Under the pieces are notes generated by a model. That model searched no databases. It was not told where the DNA came from and saw nothing but the letters and a program-made list of their open reading frames with translations. 64,000 bases of DNA from Flagellimonas hymeniacidonis (lineage in GTDB: Bacteria > Bacteroidota > Bacteroidia > Flavobacteriales > Flavobacteriaceae): positions 1,612,001 to 1,676,000 of the forward strand of contig NZ_VRUR01000002.1 of NCBI RefSeq assembly GCF_008040165.1. The letters run 5' to 3'. Shown here in pieces: positions 45,701-54,687 of the stretch. Both the position numbers and the translations under genes were made by a program. Numbering within the stretch: position 1 is the stretch's first letter; every line of letters starts with the position of its first letter.

Positions 45701-48343
45701 ATAGGTGCGTTTTAGCACTACCCTGCCTCGCATATTAATATATTCCTCTGTACTGTGATCATTACCAGAGGTATAATTTTCATCTCTGGTAACATTCTTA
45801 TGCAATTGCTTGTTACCGTATATAGGGTTTAGTGCATTCTCTATTAGGGTAGGCGCATAGGTGTCCCCGGTCTGGACCAAACTTACTTCAAAATGGCGAA
45901 CATTGTCCGTAAGACTGCTGAACCCGTAGGTGAACCCAATCTCATGTCCTTGCCCCAAGGCCCAATCATTACCTGGTGCTGCTTGTTTTAGCACACGGTT
46001 TGCTGGGGAAGATTCAAAATCCTTTTGGGAAAACGGATTTAGTGTGTTTTCATATTTTGTTGTGTTGTAATAGGACAATGTTGCACTTTTAGCGTCTATA
46101 TTAAATTGCCCTAATACATCATTTACAGAATATGGCAAATACTCTTCCTGCTGCCTTCCATATTTGTCATAACCTATATAAGACACCACATCATCCTTAT
46201 CTGGTGATTGGTCTATACCCAATTGTTGGAGCGGTCTACCCAAACCATCAAAAAATGAAAGTTGTTGTATTAACGCATCATTTTCTGTGAAAAAAGGCAG
46301 GTCTGTTGAAGTGGTTATGCCCATTTCCTCTGCACTTTTTTGATAAGTGCGGGTATATATATAATTGTAATCTTGCGGATCGCTACTTGGCGGCAAAATA
46401 GTACATGCATTACTTGGGTCATTTATGTTTGGACAATTATCCGTTGCATTCAAGACATACCCCATTGGTTGTTCGCATTGATTTGTTGAAATTGCTGGGT
46501 CACCAAGACCATCATTATCCGCATCTAGATAGTAGGTGGTCAATGATACCATATTCACATCTACACGTGTTCGTGTTGCAGACTCACAACCTTGCTCAGT
46601 ATTATAACTAACTGCATAATAGCTTGTATTGATACTTAATTCTGGAGTTGAAAAAATTGTGCCAATAGCCAAGTGGGTACCCCCAGATGCTACATCATAC
46701 CAACGAATACTGTTGGCATTAGTGTCTGGTGTTAGCACCAAGGAAGCAGATTCTCCAGTACAGACATCTACATTTGTGGTGCCTGTAGGGTTTTGCAATT
46801 GTGGTTCAACCATTACGGAAACAATAGTTGGTGTATATAAAATAAAGTCACACGAGTTAACCCCCCGTCTATAATATTTGGTTGCTGTTTGGTTTGCTGG
46901 CGGATTGTACGTAGCGGAGATTGCACCATTAATTGTGGTCCAATTGTTAATTCCGTCTGGTGAAGATTGCCAGCTATAGACATAAACTCCTTTACCACCG
47001 CTAGGCGCAACAGCATTATTTATAACCGTTGGGTCTTCTCCATAGCAAATGGTTTGATTGCCCGAAATATCACCGCCGAAGAGTTCTGGCCAGACTTCAA
47101 CAAGCACTGATGCTGTTTGGGCAGTTTGCCCACATGAGGATACAACTCTTCGATACCAGCGCTCTTGTATAAAATTAGGAGGAAGGTCATAGCTGTTTTG
47201 GGTAGCTCCAGAAATATTGGTCCAATTCTGATTGTCTGTGGAAGTTTGCCATTGGTAGCTATAACTCCCATCTCCATTGTAAGCACTTCCAGCGTTAGTT
47301 AAAGCAGGTGGGTCTCCGCCATAACAGGTTTTAGCTATACCATTGATACTCCCTGGCTCTAAAGGATCATCTATAGAGATGTGGATTGCGTCTGTCACTA
47401 GGCTTTGCCCACATGAGGTTACTTCACGGCGATACCACCGATCTGAAGTAAGGTTTGTAGTTTGATTATAACTGGTTCCTGTTGCTCCAGGAATATTGGT
47501 CCACGTACTATTGTTTGTAGATTCCTGCCATTGATATGCATAGGAGCCATCTCCATTTGTGGCCGAATTAAAATTACGTAAGTTACCTGCCGTTGTATTA
47601 TAGCATATTGTTCTGGTAAGAAAAATACCTCCTGCTGTAACGGAGATATCTCCTTCATCTAAATTATTGACTGTTACAGCTATACTGCCAGAACCAGAGC
47701 TCCATTCTCCACCGCAGCTACGGGCCCTAATATAATAGGTTCCATTACCTTCAGTGACGGTATAGGTTGCGGCACTTCCATTTGATGTACTTGTTCCATT
47801 CGCATTTTTCCCCTGCCAATACCATTTATCTCCCGTATCCAATGATAAGCCAACCCGCTGCAAAACAGGTTCCCCACAGGTATTTGTCAATATTTGAGGA
47901 GCATTAGGGGTCTGCGGATTACCACCACAAACCGAAATATGAAAAGATAGATTATACAAGGTAGCACCAAAATTCAATATAGTGGCTCGCAATGTAACAC
48001 TGCCACTTTCATCAAAACGCACTCTTGCCGCATTTTGGTTGCTTTGCGTAATCACAGCTGCACTGCTTCCTCCAGCTATAAACCATTGTGTGTCCGTTCC
48101 AGCAGAACTTGATAGACTAAAGCTCTTTAAATCTCCAACAGTGGCTGTTGAAGCTCCTGTAATACTAATCTGACCATAGGCAGTAAAACAAAAGAAAAAC
48201 GCAAAAAACAAACTGGTAATAATACTATTACGATATAAATAATTAGAGTTAATGTTCATTTTTTTTGATCTAGTTGCTATGAATGTTGATTTAGGCAAAC
48301 TTTTCTGACTAGATATAAGCTGAGTATTTTTAAGTTTTTTCAT
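42713..48343 (-). CDS. Giant RHS/YD-repeat protein with RHS-associated core and variable C-terminus
   Basis: 1876 residues as read; the ATG at 48259 (MNINSNYLYRNSI) may be the real start because it begins a signal peptide ending near TAYGQ. Domain order: Ig/PKD-like region with four tandem WYRR/SCGQ units (about residues 230-500), a thrombospondin-type-3-like calcium motif (YYLDADNDGLGDP), a DUF6443-like segment (about 690-770), YD repeats, and the RHS core end YNPDLGRWMNLDPLAE with FFVDPDGN. After it comes about 225 residues of unrelated sequence, the place of a toxin tip. I see no recognised toxin motif there. A small gene overlaps its end. Confidence 0.88.
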   Translation of the reverse strand: MKKLKNTQLISSQKSLPKSTFIATRSKKMNINSNYLYRNSIITSLFFAFFFCFTAYGQISITGASTATVGDLKSFSLSSSAGTDTQWFIAGGSSAAVITQSNQNAARVRFDESGSVTLRATILNFGATLYNLSFHISVCGGNPQTPNAPQILTNTCGEPVLQRVGLSLDTGDKWYWQGKNANGTSTSNGSAATYTVTEGNGTYYIRARSCGGEWSSGSGSIAVTVNNLDEGDISVTAGGIFLTRTICYNTTAGNLRNFNSATNGDGSYAYQWQESTNNSTWTNIPGATGTSYNQTTNLTSDRWYRREVTSCGQSLVTDAIHISIDDPLEPGSINGIAKTCYGGDPPALTNAGSAYNGDGSYSYQWQTSTDNQNWTNISGATQNSYDLPPNFIQERWYRRVVSSCGQTAQTASVLVEVWPELFGGDISGNQTICYGEDPTVINNAVAPSGGKGVYVYSWQSSPDGINNWTTINGAISATYNPPANQTATKYYRRGVNSCDFILYTPTIVSVMVEPQLQNPTGTTNVDVCTGESASLVLTPDTNANSIRWYDVASGGTHLAIGTIFSTPELSINTSYYAVSYNTEQGCESATRTRVDVNMVSLTTYYLDADNDGLGDPAISTNQCEQPMGYVLNATDNCPNINDPSNACTILPPSSDPQDYNYIYTRTYQKSAEEMGITTSTDLPFFTENDALIQQLSFFDGLGRPLQQLGIDQSPDKDDVVSYIGYDKYGRQQEEYLPYSVNDVLGQFNIDAKSATLSYYNTTKYENTLNPFSQKDFESSPANRVLKQAAPGNDWALGQGHEIGFTYGFSSLTDNVRHFEVSLVQTGDTYAPTLIENALNPIYGNKQLHKNVTRDENYTSGNDHSTEEYINMRGRVVLKRTYNADIAHDTYYVYDDHGNLAYVLPPLMNASDAARTIANLQADLDDLGYQYTYDHRNRLVEKKIPGKGWEHIIYNKLDQPIMTQDAVQRTTNEWLFTKYDVFGRVAYTGKATDARARDVIQTTDVDALTTDLWVVRDSGFAMDNITVGYGNTAYPTTTLTEVLTVNYYDDYNFDRANESAPPALVFGESIDDRTKGLSTGSKVKVLDPAIGSAQSKWITIVSRYDDKARPIYVYSENDYLSTVDIIESDLDFVGKPLKVRTAHTRSSSTIATLDNFEYDHVGRLLKQTQCLGNENLGYDCSGTAVDVNLVLENTTVTTDQLATNSITISPVTTISGDVTLEVNPSLGGSGGPEELIVYNQYDELGQMDQKKVGGAPGTTYANTAGLQTVDYTYNVRGWLKSINQDANADNDLFNFGINYNTVAHGGTPLFNGNISETEWETSNDNTLRWYTYGYDALNRITNATGSSSNYNLGLVQYDKNGNIERLTRNGHTDANATSFGLMDDLTYTYTGNQLQAVDDAPLSSALTGFVDGVEQATEYTYDGNGNMKTDANKGITGIDYNHLNLPTNIAINGTGGNGTIDYIYNATGTKLKKTVGSSVTEYAGNYVYSGGNAITTIQFFNQPEGYVKPDGQGGYSYVYQYKDHLGNVRLSYADGNGDGDIDVTTNPTTNEMVEENNYYPFGLQHKGYNDGMLSSLGNDKAQQWKFGGKEYDESLGLETYDFGARNYNPDLGRWMNLDPLAEKFFDNSPYVYARNNPIFFVDPDGNEPIPGPFTGRVIIDKYGTLRAFRITAQQRYILDLEGSIASAATGLYGAVAGLISAHYSSEPDWVTRANERATALLGGGVEGFDNLLDLPKIKPAVGPNVKSVFSGIAKGIDAVEIGANILNYDASVQEKLESYTFAFADALIGFSHQSGSNPGLLQVTPESNMSVEGLESSLNSIYLGISILTQSFDLTTDEGTTDANKFLSENGNLVAQFIQFIQHQNRKLEKQKKNEGK

Positions 48344-48354
48344 AATACCTAGTT

Positions 48355-51300
48355 TTATTGTTGGTTCTTATAGTGATATTCATAATCAGTTACCTTATTA
48401 TCATCCTCATCTCGAACTTCCTTAAGCCTGTTGAACTCATCATATATGTAATGCATGACATAGCCTCTGGGGTCAGTAACAGTATCTAGACCAACCATAG
48501 GGTTATAGGTATACGTGGTTACCATAGCTTGGTCCATAGTGGCATGGGTTCGTAATGAATTTTCTTGATTTGCTGTCAATCCATCTGAACCTAAACTGAA
48601 GTTAGGACCGAAATTGGGGAGATTCTCTATTTGGGAGTAGGTGGCATTATCTATTTTGGCAACAGGATACCTGTCATCATAACCCCATAAGTATACGGTT
48701 GTAGAACCTTCTTCTGGGTATGAAACTTTTAAATTTCCATTAGGGTAATATTCAAAATGAGCCCTATTCTCAAAACTTGAACTGCTTCCTTTTTTGGTTT
48801 TTATTGTAGATGGTGCTATCACATCTCCCTGAACATAGTATTCATTTTCTCTAGTGAAAACAACATTGTCATTTTCTAAGGTTTCTACTTTGACTACTTC
48901 GTTTAATCTATTCTGTGTATTAAGACTTGAATAGGCTATTGGATCATCCTCAGGATAATACAGTTGCGTAGTCATTGTTTCTCCATCGCTGCCTGTTAGT
49001 GTAGACTTGCGTAATTGCCAACTTACCGCTGGATCGTACTCCATATCAGTAACTGTAGTAACAGCTACATTGCTATTGTACTCTTGTCTTGTCATTTGTA
49101 TAGTATTGCCTATCCTTCCTCCCGCGGTTGTAATATTCATTTTGTTGCGAGCCAAATCGGGATCATTAATACATCCAGGGTAAAGGTCTGTATCACAAGG
49201 TTGGGCAGTCATCTGATTCCAACAATCTCCAATTCCAAAATTGCTGCTTTGTAGACAACGGAACTCAACATCAACATATTGGTAAGTATACTTGCCATTT
49301 GATGTTGGTACTTTATTTACATATTTAAAGGTATTCCCAGATTCATGCCCTAAGAATATTCCTTTATTGATGTAATATAGGTGGTCCTCATAGACATATC
49401 GAGAAGCTCCAACTGCAGCTCCGTTTGTGGTTCTCGTTTCCACATCTTTTTCTTTACCTACCTCATGATTTTGAATAAAATAAGTTCCAAAAGGAGGTAA
49501 CCCAGTAGTATAGATGCCAGATCCTGAGTTGGGGCCATTGCCATCATTATAAAAAGTATATTCGGTATATCCGTTGCGTTGTTGCTCTTCTGGGGTATTT
49601 GGGTCAATGGAATTGGATTTTAATATCTCAAATACTTTTGAATACCCAATATGTGGCCTATTTCCCCCTGATGAATGCCCCACCCTATTGAGTATTTTAA
49701 GTGAGAATACGCCAGGATTACCATTATTTGCAGAAGTTTGTAGATAAACCTGACTATCTGTAAAGTATGATAAATACGGATTATGGATAATCTTACCAGA
49801 AGAGTCATTGCCGTCTAATGCAGTGGTGTACTGGTATTCTTTATGGGTTGCCAGTGCTAAATCTGCACTATAATCCTTTATGGATTTTACCCGAAGTCCA
49901 GCTCTTGGTTCTTGTCCAGTTCCTATTAAAGGATTGCCTCCCAGTATTATCTCTCCCCAAACACTAAAGGTGCTCGTATTTCCTATGGTTCCATTAATCA
50001 TGGATATTTGGTAACAACCAGCCTCCAAATATATCGTCCCTTCATAGCTTCCGTTTGCCGATAGTTTAAAACTATCTGGGTCTAAAGGCATCCCATTGGT
50101 CAAATCTAACACTTGATTTAGTGGGAGCGCAGTGTAATTTGAACATGATGTTCCACCGTTTGAAGCACTACCCCTGTAGAAAAGATACCCAAGTTTTGGG
50201 AATTGTGTTGTTCCCCCAGTACTTTGATAAACCACTCTGTACAAACCATCTTCACTAATATTAAATAAACCCTGTGATACATTGGGTGGTTTTGGATATT
50301 GATCTTGGCACCAAATTCCTGAGCAATCGGCTGGGTTAGGCTCATAAAAATCTGCTTGTTGTTCACCTCCTTGTAGTGATATCCCTGAAGCAAAGTCAAC
50401 CTCAACAATCGTTTCATTTTGCAAATCCTCGCTATTATAGGGGGAAGTATGCAATTCGTATTCAAACTCTGTAAATCCGCCTGTTGGGTAAATCAGTTTT
50501 TTCAATATACCTACCTGAGCAAAACCAACATCAGGGGTACGATCAGCTCCGTCATAGGTATCATCTCCTACCTTCAGTCTTGGGTATAATACAGTATTAG
50601 GTTTATCATTAAAATAACCCAAATAATCCTGTCCAGAAAGGGCATCTCTTGAGGGGACAAGCTGCGGGCTTTCATATTCAAAGCTATAAGTTTGATACTG
50701 GTTGTTGTTTTTGGAAAAAATGGTAAGTGCATCTAATTTAAGACGCTTATCAATATTGAATGTGCTTTGCGAATCTCCAAAAATACTGTAGTCAAAATCA
50801 AAATATTTGTGGAGTGTTTCACCAATATCTGGAAGATGAATATCAATTCTTTCTATTGCCGAATCCAAACTACTATCTGCTCTAGCACCCAACGTAATGG
50901 ACACTAATTTTTTTGTATTGTGTCTAATTTCCGAAAGGAATATTTGGTCAATGGAATAAGAGGATTGATAAATTGCTGGATTACCATACCCTATACCATA
51001 AAAGTCCGGTCCAATATTGCCATCATCTGAGTTATTGGTAATCTGTTGTACAGGTGCTGCCACATTATCGCCTGCCCATGACCCCAGGTTTACATAGTCA
51101 AATTCATAAACATCCTTTTTATTAGGGGATTCCACCTTGGTCAATAGCCAAGAAGAATAATAATCTCTCACCAAGCCATAAAATAAATCTGGCCCCACAA
51201 TATAATCATCTCCTTGAAATTTTGTTAGTTCCTTATCATTATCATCATTATTATTATCATCATTAGCAAAATGAAATTTGGTGCCATCCTCATGAGTTAC

Positions 51301-51978
51301 GATCCACCCAGTTATGAATGTTGGGGATCCACTTTGAATAATTTCAACCTTAATTCTTGGGTTTTCTAAGGCTTTTGCTTCTAAATTTGCGACATCTATT
51401 ACAATATAATCATTGATTCCCAATACATTGAGACTAAAATAATCTGGTTGGGTCTCGTACTCACCGGTGCTAACCCTTTTAATAAAATCAAAATAAGCTT
51501 GGACATTATCATCAGTAGGTCCATCAAAGATTTGGTTTTCTTCAATATAATCAATCATTTGAGCTTGGACACTGGTATTATTAAAAAAGCTCTGATAAAG
51601 GGGGTTTGCATTGCTATAATCATCTGGGAAACCATTGACAATTCTAGATATTCTTCCTCCCACATTTAAGTTCCAGCCCAAACCAACTTGAGATGCCATT
51701 TGTTCTACTTTTATACCACTTGCATCATAGGTAAGTCCCATAGGTAAGTCTAATTCCCTTCCTTTATGGGTGTAGAGCGGTACTGAAATATTTGGTGTAC
51801 CTGTATAAAGAGAAACTGAAGTATTTCCATACTTGGTAAAAGCTTCAGCCTCTGGTGAGTTTGGTATCTGTACCATTTTTGCCAGCTCGTCCAGATTGCT
51901 ATATTGTTCCTGAGCAACTGCTGTGTATTCGCTCAGAAATATTAGGGCGAGCAATGCAATTTTTATTTCAGCTTTCAT
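48355..51978 (-). CDS. RHS-like protein, core-less partner
   Basis: A 1207-residue exported protein (signal peptide near TAVAQ) with the family segment ASGIKVEQMASQVGLGWNLN near residue 85, a long beta-rich middle with several Asp/Asn-rich loops, and YD repeats at the C-terminus (YVMHYIYDEFNRLKEVRD). It lacks an RHS-associated core and ends soon after the repeats. In Bacteroidota such proteins are typically followed by a core-bearing RHS gene, as here (11 bases). It may form the first half of a shared shell. No enzyme motif. Confidence 0.82.
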   Translation of the reverse strand: MKAEIKIALLALIFLSEYTAVAQEQYSNLDELAKMVQIPNSPEAEAFTKYGNTSVSLYTGTPNISVPLYTHKGRELDLPMGLTYDASGIKVEQMASQVGLGWNLNVGGRISRIVNGFPDDYSNANPLYQSFFNNTSVQAQMIDYIEENQIFDGPTDDNVQAYFDFIKRVSTGEYETQPDYFSLNVLGINDYIVIDVANLEAKALENPRIKVEIIQSGSPTFITGWIVTHEDGTKFHFANDDNNNDDNDKELTKFQGDDYIVGPDLFYGLVRDYYSSWLLTKVESPNKKDVYEFDYVNLGSWAGDNVAAPVQQITNNSDDGNIGPDFYGIGYGNPAIYQSSYSIDQIFLSEIRHNTKKLVSITLGARADSSLDSAIERIDIHLPDIGETLHKYFDFDYSIFGDSQSTFNIDKRLKLDALTIFSKNNNQYQTYSFEYESPQLVPSRDALSGQDYLGYFNDKPNTVLYPRLKVGDDTYDGADRTPDVGFAQVGILKKLIYPTGGFTEFEYELHTSPYNSEDLQNETIVEVDFASGISLQGGEQQADFYEPNPADCSGIWCQDQYPKPPNVSQGLFNISEDGLYRVVYQSTGGTTQFPKLGYLFYRGSASNGGTSCSNYTALPLNQVLDLTNGMPLDPDSFKLSANGSYEGTIYLEAGCYQISMINGTIGNTSTFSVWGEIILGGNPLIGTGQEPRAGLRVKSIKDYSADLALATHKEYQYTTALDGNDSSGKIIHNPYLSYFTDSQVYLQTSANNGNPGVFSLKILNRVGHSSGGNRPHIGYSKVFEILKSNSIDPNTPEEQQRNGYTEYTFYNDGNGPNSGSGIYTTGLPPFGTYFIQNHEVGKEKDVETRTTNGAAVGASRYVYEDHLYYINKGIFLGHESGNTFKYVNKVPTSNGKYTYQYVDVEFRCLQSSNFGIGDCWNQMTAQPCDTDLYPGCINDPDLARNKMNITTAGGRIGNTIQMTRQEYNSNVAVTTVTDMEYDPAVSWQLRKSTLTGSDGETMTTQLYYPEDDPIAYSSLNTQNRLNEVVKVETLENDNVVFTRENEYYVQGDVIAPSTIKTKKGSSSSFENRAHFEYYPNGNLKVSYPEEGSTTVYLWGYDDRYPVAKIDNATYSQIENLPNFGPNFSLGSDGLTANQENSLRTHATMDQAMVTTYTYNPMVGLDTVTDPRGYVMHYIYDEFNRLKEVRDEDDNKVTDYEYHYKNQQ

Positions 51979-52020
51979 AAATATTATATTTTTTAAAAGG
52001 GTTGTTTTCTACTTATTAAA

Positions 52021-53232
52021 TTAAAATCCACTTATTACTTTTTTAGAAGGAGGGCTTTGTTGAAGTGACTCCAACTTTGTTATTCTTTCTTCTTGCTCAA
52101 GAATATATAAGGTCAACTCCTCAATCTTCTCTATCAGCAATCTGTTCATTTCTCCAATCTCAATGCCATTAGCTTCTGCTTCCTTAGCAGATGGAATATT
52201 GGGCAAGTGTCCTTTTTCCTTAATATGTTTTTGGACATCTTCAAGGGATGACAAATCGTAATCTTTGGCAAAGACATAATCTGGCCAGTTGCCAGATAAT
52301 TGCACTTTTACCTCTTCTGTAATAAGTTTGCCATCTATGGCCATTCTGTAGCCATTGGGAACAGTACTGGTTCCTACAGCAACATCACCGGTATAACTTG
52401 CCACCGAGCTAGATTCGGACCAAACCGAGCTTCCTCCTCCAGAAGAACCACCACCAGAACTATTGGTTGTTACGGACACAGCGTTACTCACGACACTTTC
52501 ATTGTTGGCAGCATCAAGAGCGGTTACGGTAAAGTTGTATGCGGTGCTCGCAGTAAGTCCGGTAGCTTGATAGGTGTTCACATTACCCAAGGTGGCTTCT
52601 AGAACTCCATCTTTAAATATTTTATATCCCGTAACGCCAATATTGTCAGTTGCTCCGCTCCATGAAAAGTCGGCTGTGGTATCTGATTGTCCCGTGCTTG
52701 AAAGAGTTGGAGCAGTTGGAGATTGGGTATCTGTTGAACTTTGAGGGATAATAGAGACTCTGTCAATAAAGATCTCATCTCCAGTCGAACCTGACCCTGA
52801 CCCTGTAAAAACTCTTATTACCGGAGCCGACGAAGTTGCAGTCACGGTAAAAGTATATTCTGTCCAAGCAGTACTACTTATTAAGGTGGTGGAAAAACCA
52901 GAGAGACCATCCCAAACCGCAAAGGCGGGATCATTAGCTTGGGACCCTACCTTTGCCCAAACACTTATATCATAAGTTTCCCCATTGGTTGCAGTAAAAC
53001 TATACTCGGCCCTCCGGTTTTGGGTATTTGTAGAGGTAGAAACAATCTTCATGGCATAAGTTCCATGATAGGGGTCAGTAGTATCTGCAGTCATTGTGGA
53101 TCCTCCAGTCCATCCAGTAACGGAATTGCTTTCGTTGTTTACACTCACAGCATTGCTAGGGGTATGAAGTTCTTGTGCATATATGCTTATTGTTCCAAGT
53201 ATTGCCAAAAAGTGCATAATAGTTTTTCTCAT
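52021..53232 (-). CDS. FN3 tail-fibre-like exported protein, paralogue 5
   Basis: 403 residues. Signal peptide (near SIYAQ), then a carbohydrate-binding-like jelly-roll region (about 25-165, with ADTTDPYHGTYAMKIVS), an FN3 domain (about 170-255), a Gly/Ser linker (GGGSSGGGSS), and a conserved C-terminal domain (about 268-403: YTGDVAVGTS, GHLPNIPSAKE, LGEMNR-type segment) ending in a coiled-coil. The C-terminal module resembles Bacteroidota tail-fibre-like proteins. Its start overlaps the previous gene by one base. Fifth and last of the tandem set in transcription order. Confidence 0.82.
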   Translation of the reverse strand: MRKTIMHFLAILGTISIYAQELHTPSNAVSVNNESNSVTGWTGGSTMTADTTDPYHGTYAMKIVSTSTNTQNRRAEYSFTATNGETYDISVWAKVGSQANDPAFAVWDGLSGFSTTLISSTAWTEYTFTVTATSSAPVIRVFTGSGSGSTGDEIFIDRVSIIPQSSTDTQSPTAPTLSSTGQSDTTADFSWSGATDNIGVTGYKIFKDGVLEATLGNVNTYQATGLTASTAYNFTVTALDAANNESVVSNAVSVTTNSSGGGSSGGGSSVWSESSSVASYTGDVAVGTSTVPNGYRMAIDGKLITEEVKVQLSGNWPDYVFAKDYDLSSLEDVQKHIKEKGHLPNIPSAKEAEANGIEIGEMNRLLIEKIEELTLYILEQEERITKLESLQQSPPSKKVISGF

Positions 53233-54677
53233 TACTTAAGTTTTAATTGTTCTATCTCTTTTTGTTGATTTTGGTTTTCTTTTTTTAATTCTAACAGGTA
53301 TAATGTCAACTCCTCTATCTTTTCTAAAAGCAACCGGTTCATTTCCCCAAGTTGGATTCCATTTTCTTCCACTTCTTTGGCCGATGGTATGTTGGGCAGA
53401 TGTCCTTTTTCTTTGATATGTTTTTGGATTTCTTCAAGGGAAGGCAGGTTATAATCTTCGGCAAAGACGTAATCAGGCCAGTTTCCTGATAACTGCACTT
53501 TGACTTCTTCTGTAATCAGTTTGCCATCTATCGCCATTTTATAGCCAGTGGGCACAGTACTGGTTCCTACAGCAATATCACCGGTATAGCTTGCCACCGA
53601 ACCGGCCTCTGACCAAACCGAGCTTCCCCCTCCTGAAGAACCTCCTCCCGAACTATTGGTAGTTATGGACACGGCATTGCTCACAACGCTTTCATTGCCC
53701 GCTGCATCCAAGGCAGTTGCCGTAAAATTATAAGCTGTGCTGGCCACAAGACCAGTAACTTGGTAGGTATTCACATTGCTCAAGGTGGCTTCGAGAGCGC
53801 CGTCTTTAAAGATTTTATATCCTGTAACGCCAATATTGTCCGTGGCACCGCTCCAGGAAAGGTCGGCTATGGTTTCGGTCTGGCTAGTGCTTGAAAGAGT
53901 TGGAGCTGTTGGAGGTTGGGTATCTCCTGACGGATTCGTCAGATCATTATAGATGGCCTGTATCTCGGATGATGAAAGTGCTTTGCTGAATATTCCTATG
54001 TTTCTAATATGGTCTGAATATTCCCAGTTAAATCCAGAGTTTCCAGAACTTCGATGTGCTCCAATTAAAATGTCAATACTATCCGTAAAAGTTCCAATGC
54101 TATTACTATTTCTAGTTTCAATGAGTTGACCATTTATGTATAGAAGAGATTCTGTTGTTTTGACCACAAGGACAAAGTGTATGTTTTCATCTACAAGTCC
54201 GCTGCTTAAATCAAAAAAGCGTGCCGATGAGTTTGCGTTGCCAATATCAGTCCAGAACTTACTGCTGGTAATATCAATCCCATATTGCCAATCATCATCA
54301 CCTTTGGCAACCAAAACGCCTTGACTTGGAACACCGGTTCCCATAAAACCCATAATGGTAAACTCATCAGTACCCGGAACAAAGTTTAGTGCACTAGGTT
54401 GGCCCAAGTTGATTGCATTGCTGGAACCAGCAAAACTGAACTCTTTTTTACCGTCATTGCGAATATTCAAAGTGATAGACCCTTCCAATGTAATTCCAGA
54501 AATAATCTGAGCTTGGTCTGTTATAGTGGTAACAAGTGAGCCGTCCACTCCTGTCTGTTCCTCAGCATCTATCCATGCCTTCAATTCCGGTATCCTAGCA
54601 CTAGGGGGTACTAAACTAGTTTGCGAATGTGAAATGAGGGCGAATCCTAAAAATAATAGGGTTATAATTTTTTTCAT
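53232..54677 (-). CDS. FN3 tail-fibre-like exported protein, paralogue 4 (LamG-like N-terminus)
   Basis: 481 residues. Signal peptide (near SHSQ); the N-terminal 225 residues are a concanavalin/LamG-like sandwich (ARIPELKAWIDAEEQTG, FTIMGFMG, IRNIGIFSKALSSSEIQAIY), closely matching paralogue 3. Then FN3, GGGSSGGGSS linker, the shared C-terminal module and a long Gln-rich coiled-coil (ENQNQQKEIEQLKLK). The start is 10 bases after paralogue 3. No T9SS sorting signal is visible. Confidence 0.83.
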   Translation of the reverse strand: MKKIITLLFLGFALISHSQTSLVPPSARIPELKAWIDAEEQTGVDGSLVTTITDQAQIISGITLEGSITLNIRNDGKKEFSFAGSSNAINLGQPSALNFVPGTDEFTIMGFMGTGVPSQGVLVAKGDDDWQYGIDITSSKFWTDIGNANSSARFFDLSSGLVDENIHFVLVVKTTESLLYINGQLIETRNSNSIGTFTDSIDILIGAHRSSGNSGFNWEYSDHIRNIGIFSKALSSSEIQAIYNDLTNPSGDTQPPTAPTLSSTSQTETIADLSWSGATDNIGVTGYKIFKDGALEATLSNVNTYQVTGLVASTAYNFTATALDAAGNESVVSNAVSITTNSSGGGSSGGGSSVWSEAGSVASYTGDIAVGTSTVPTGYKMAIDGKLITEEVKVQLSGNWPDYVFAEDYNLPSLEEIQKHIKEKGHLPNIPSAKEVEENGIQLGEMNRLLLEKIEELTLYLLELKKENQNQQKEIEQLKLK

Positions 54678-54687
54678 CTTTTCTGCT

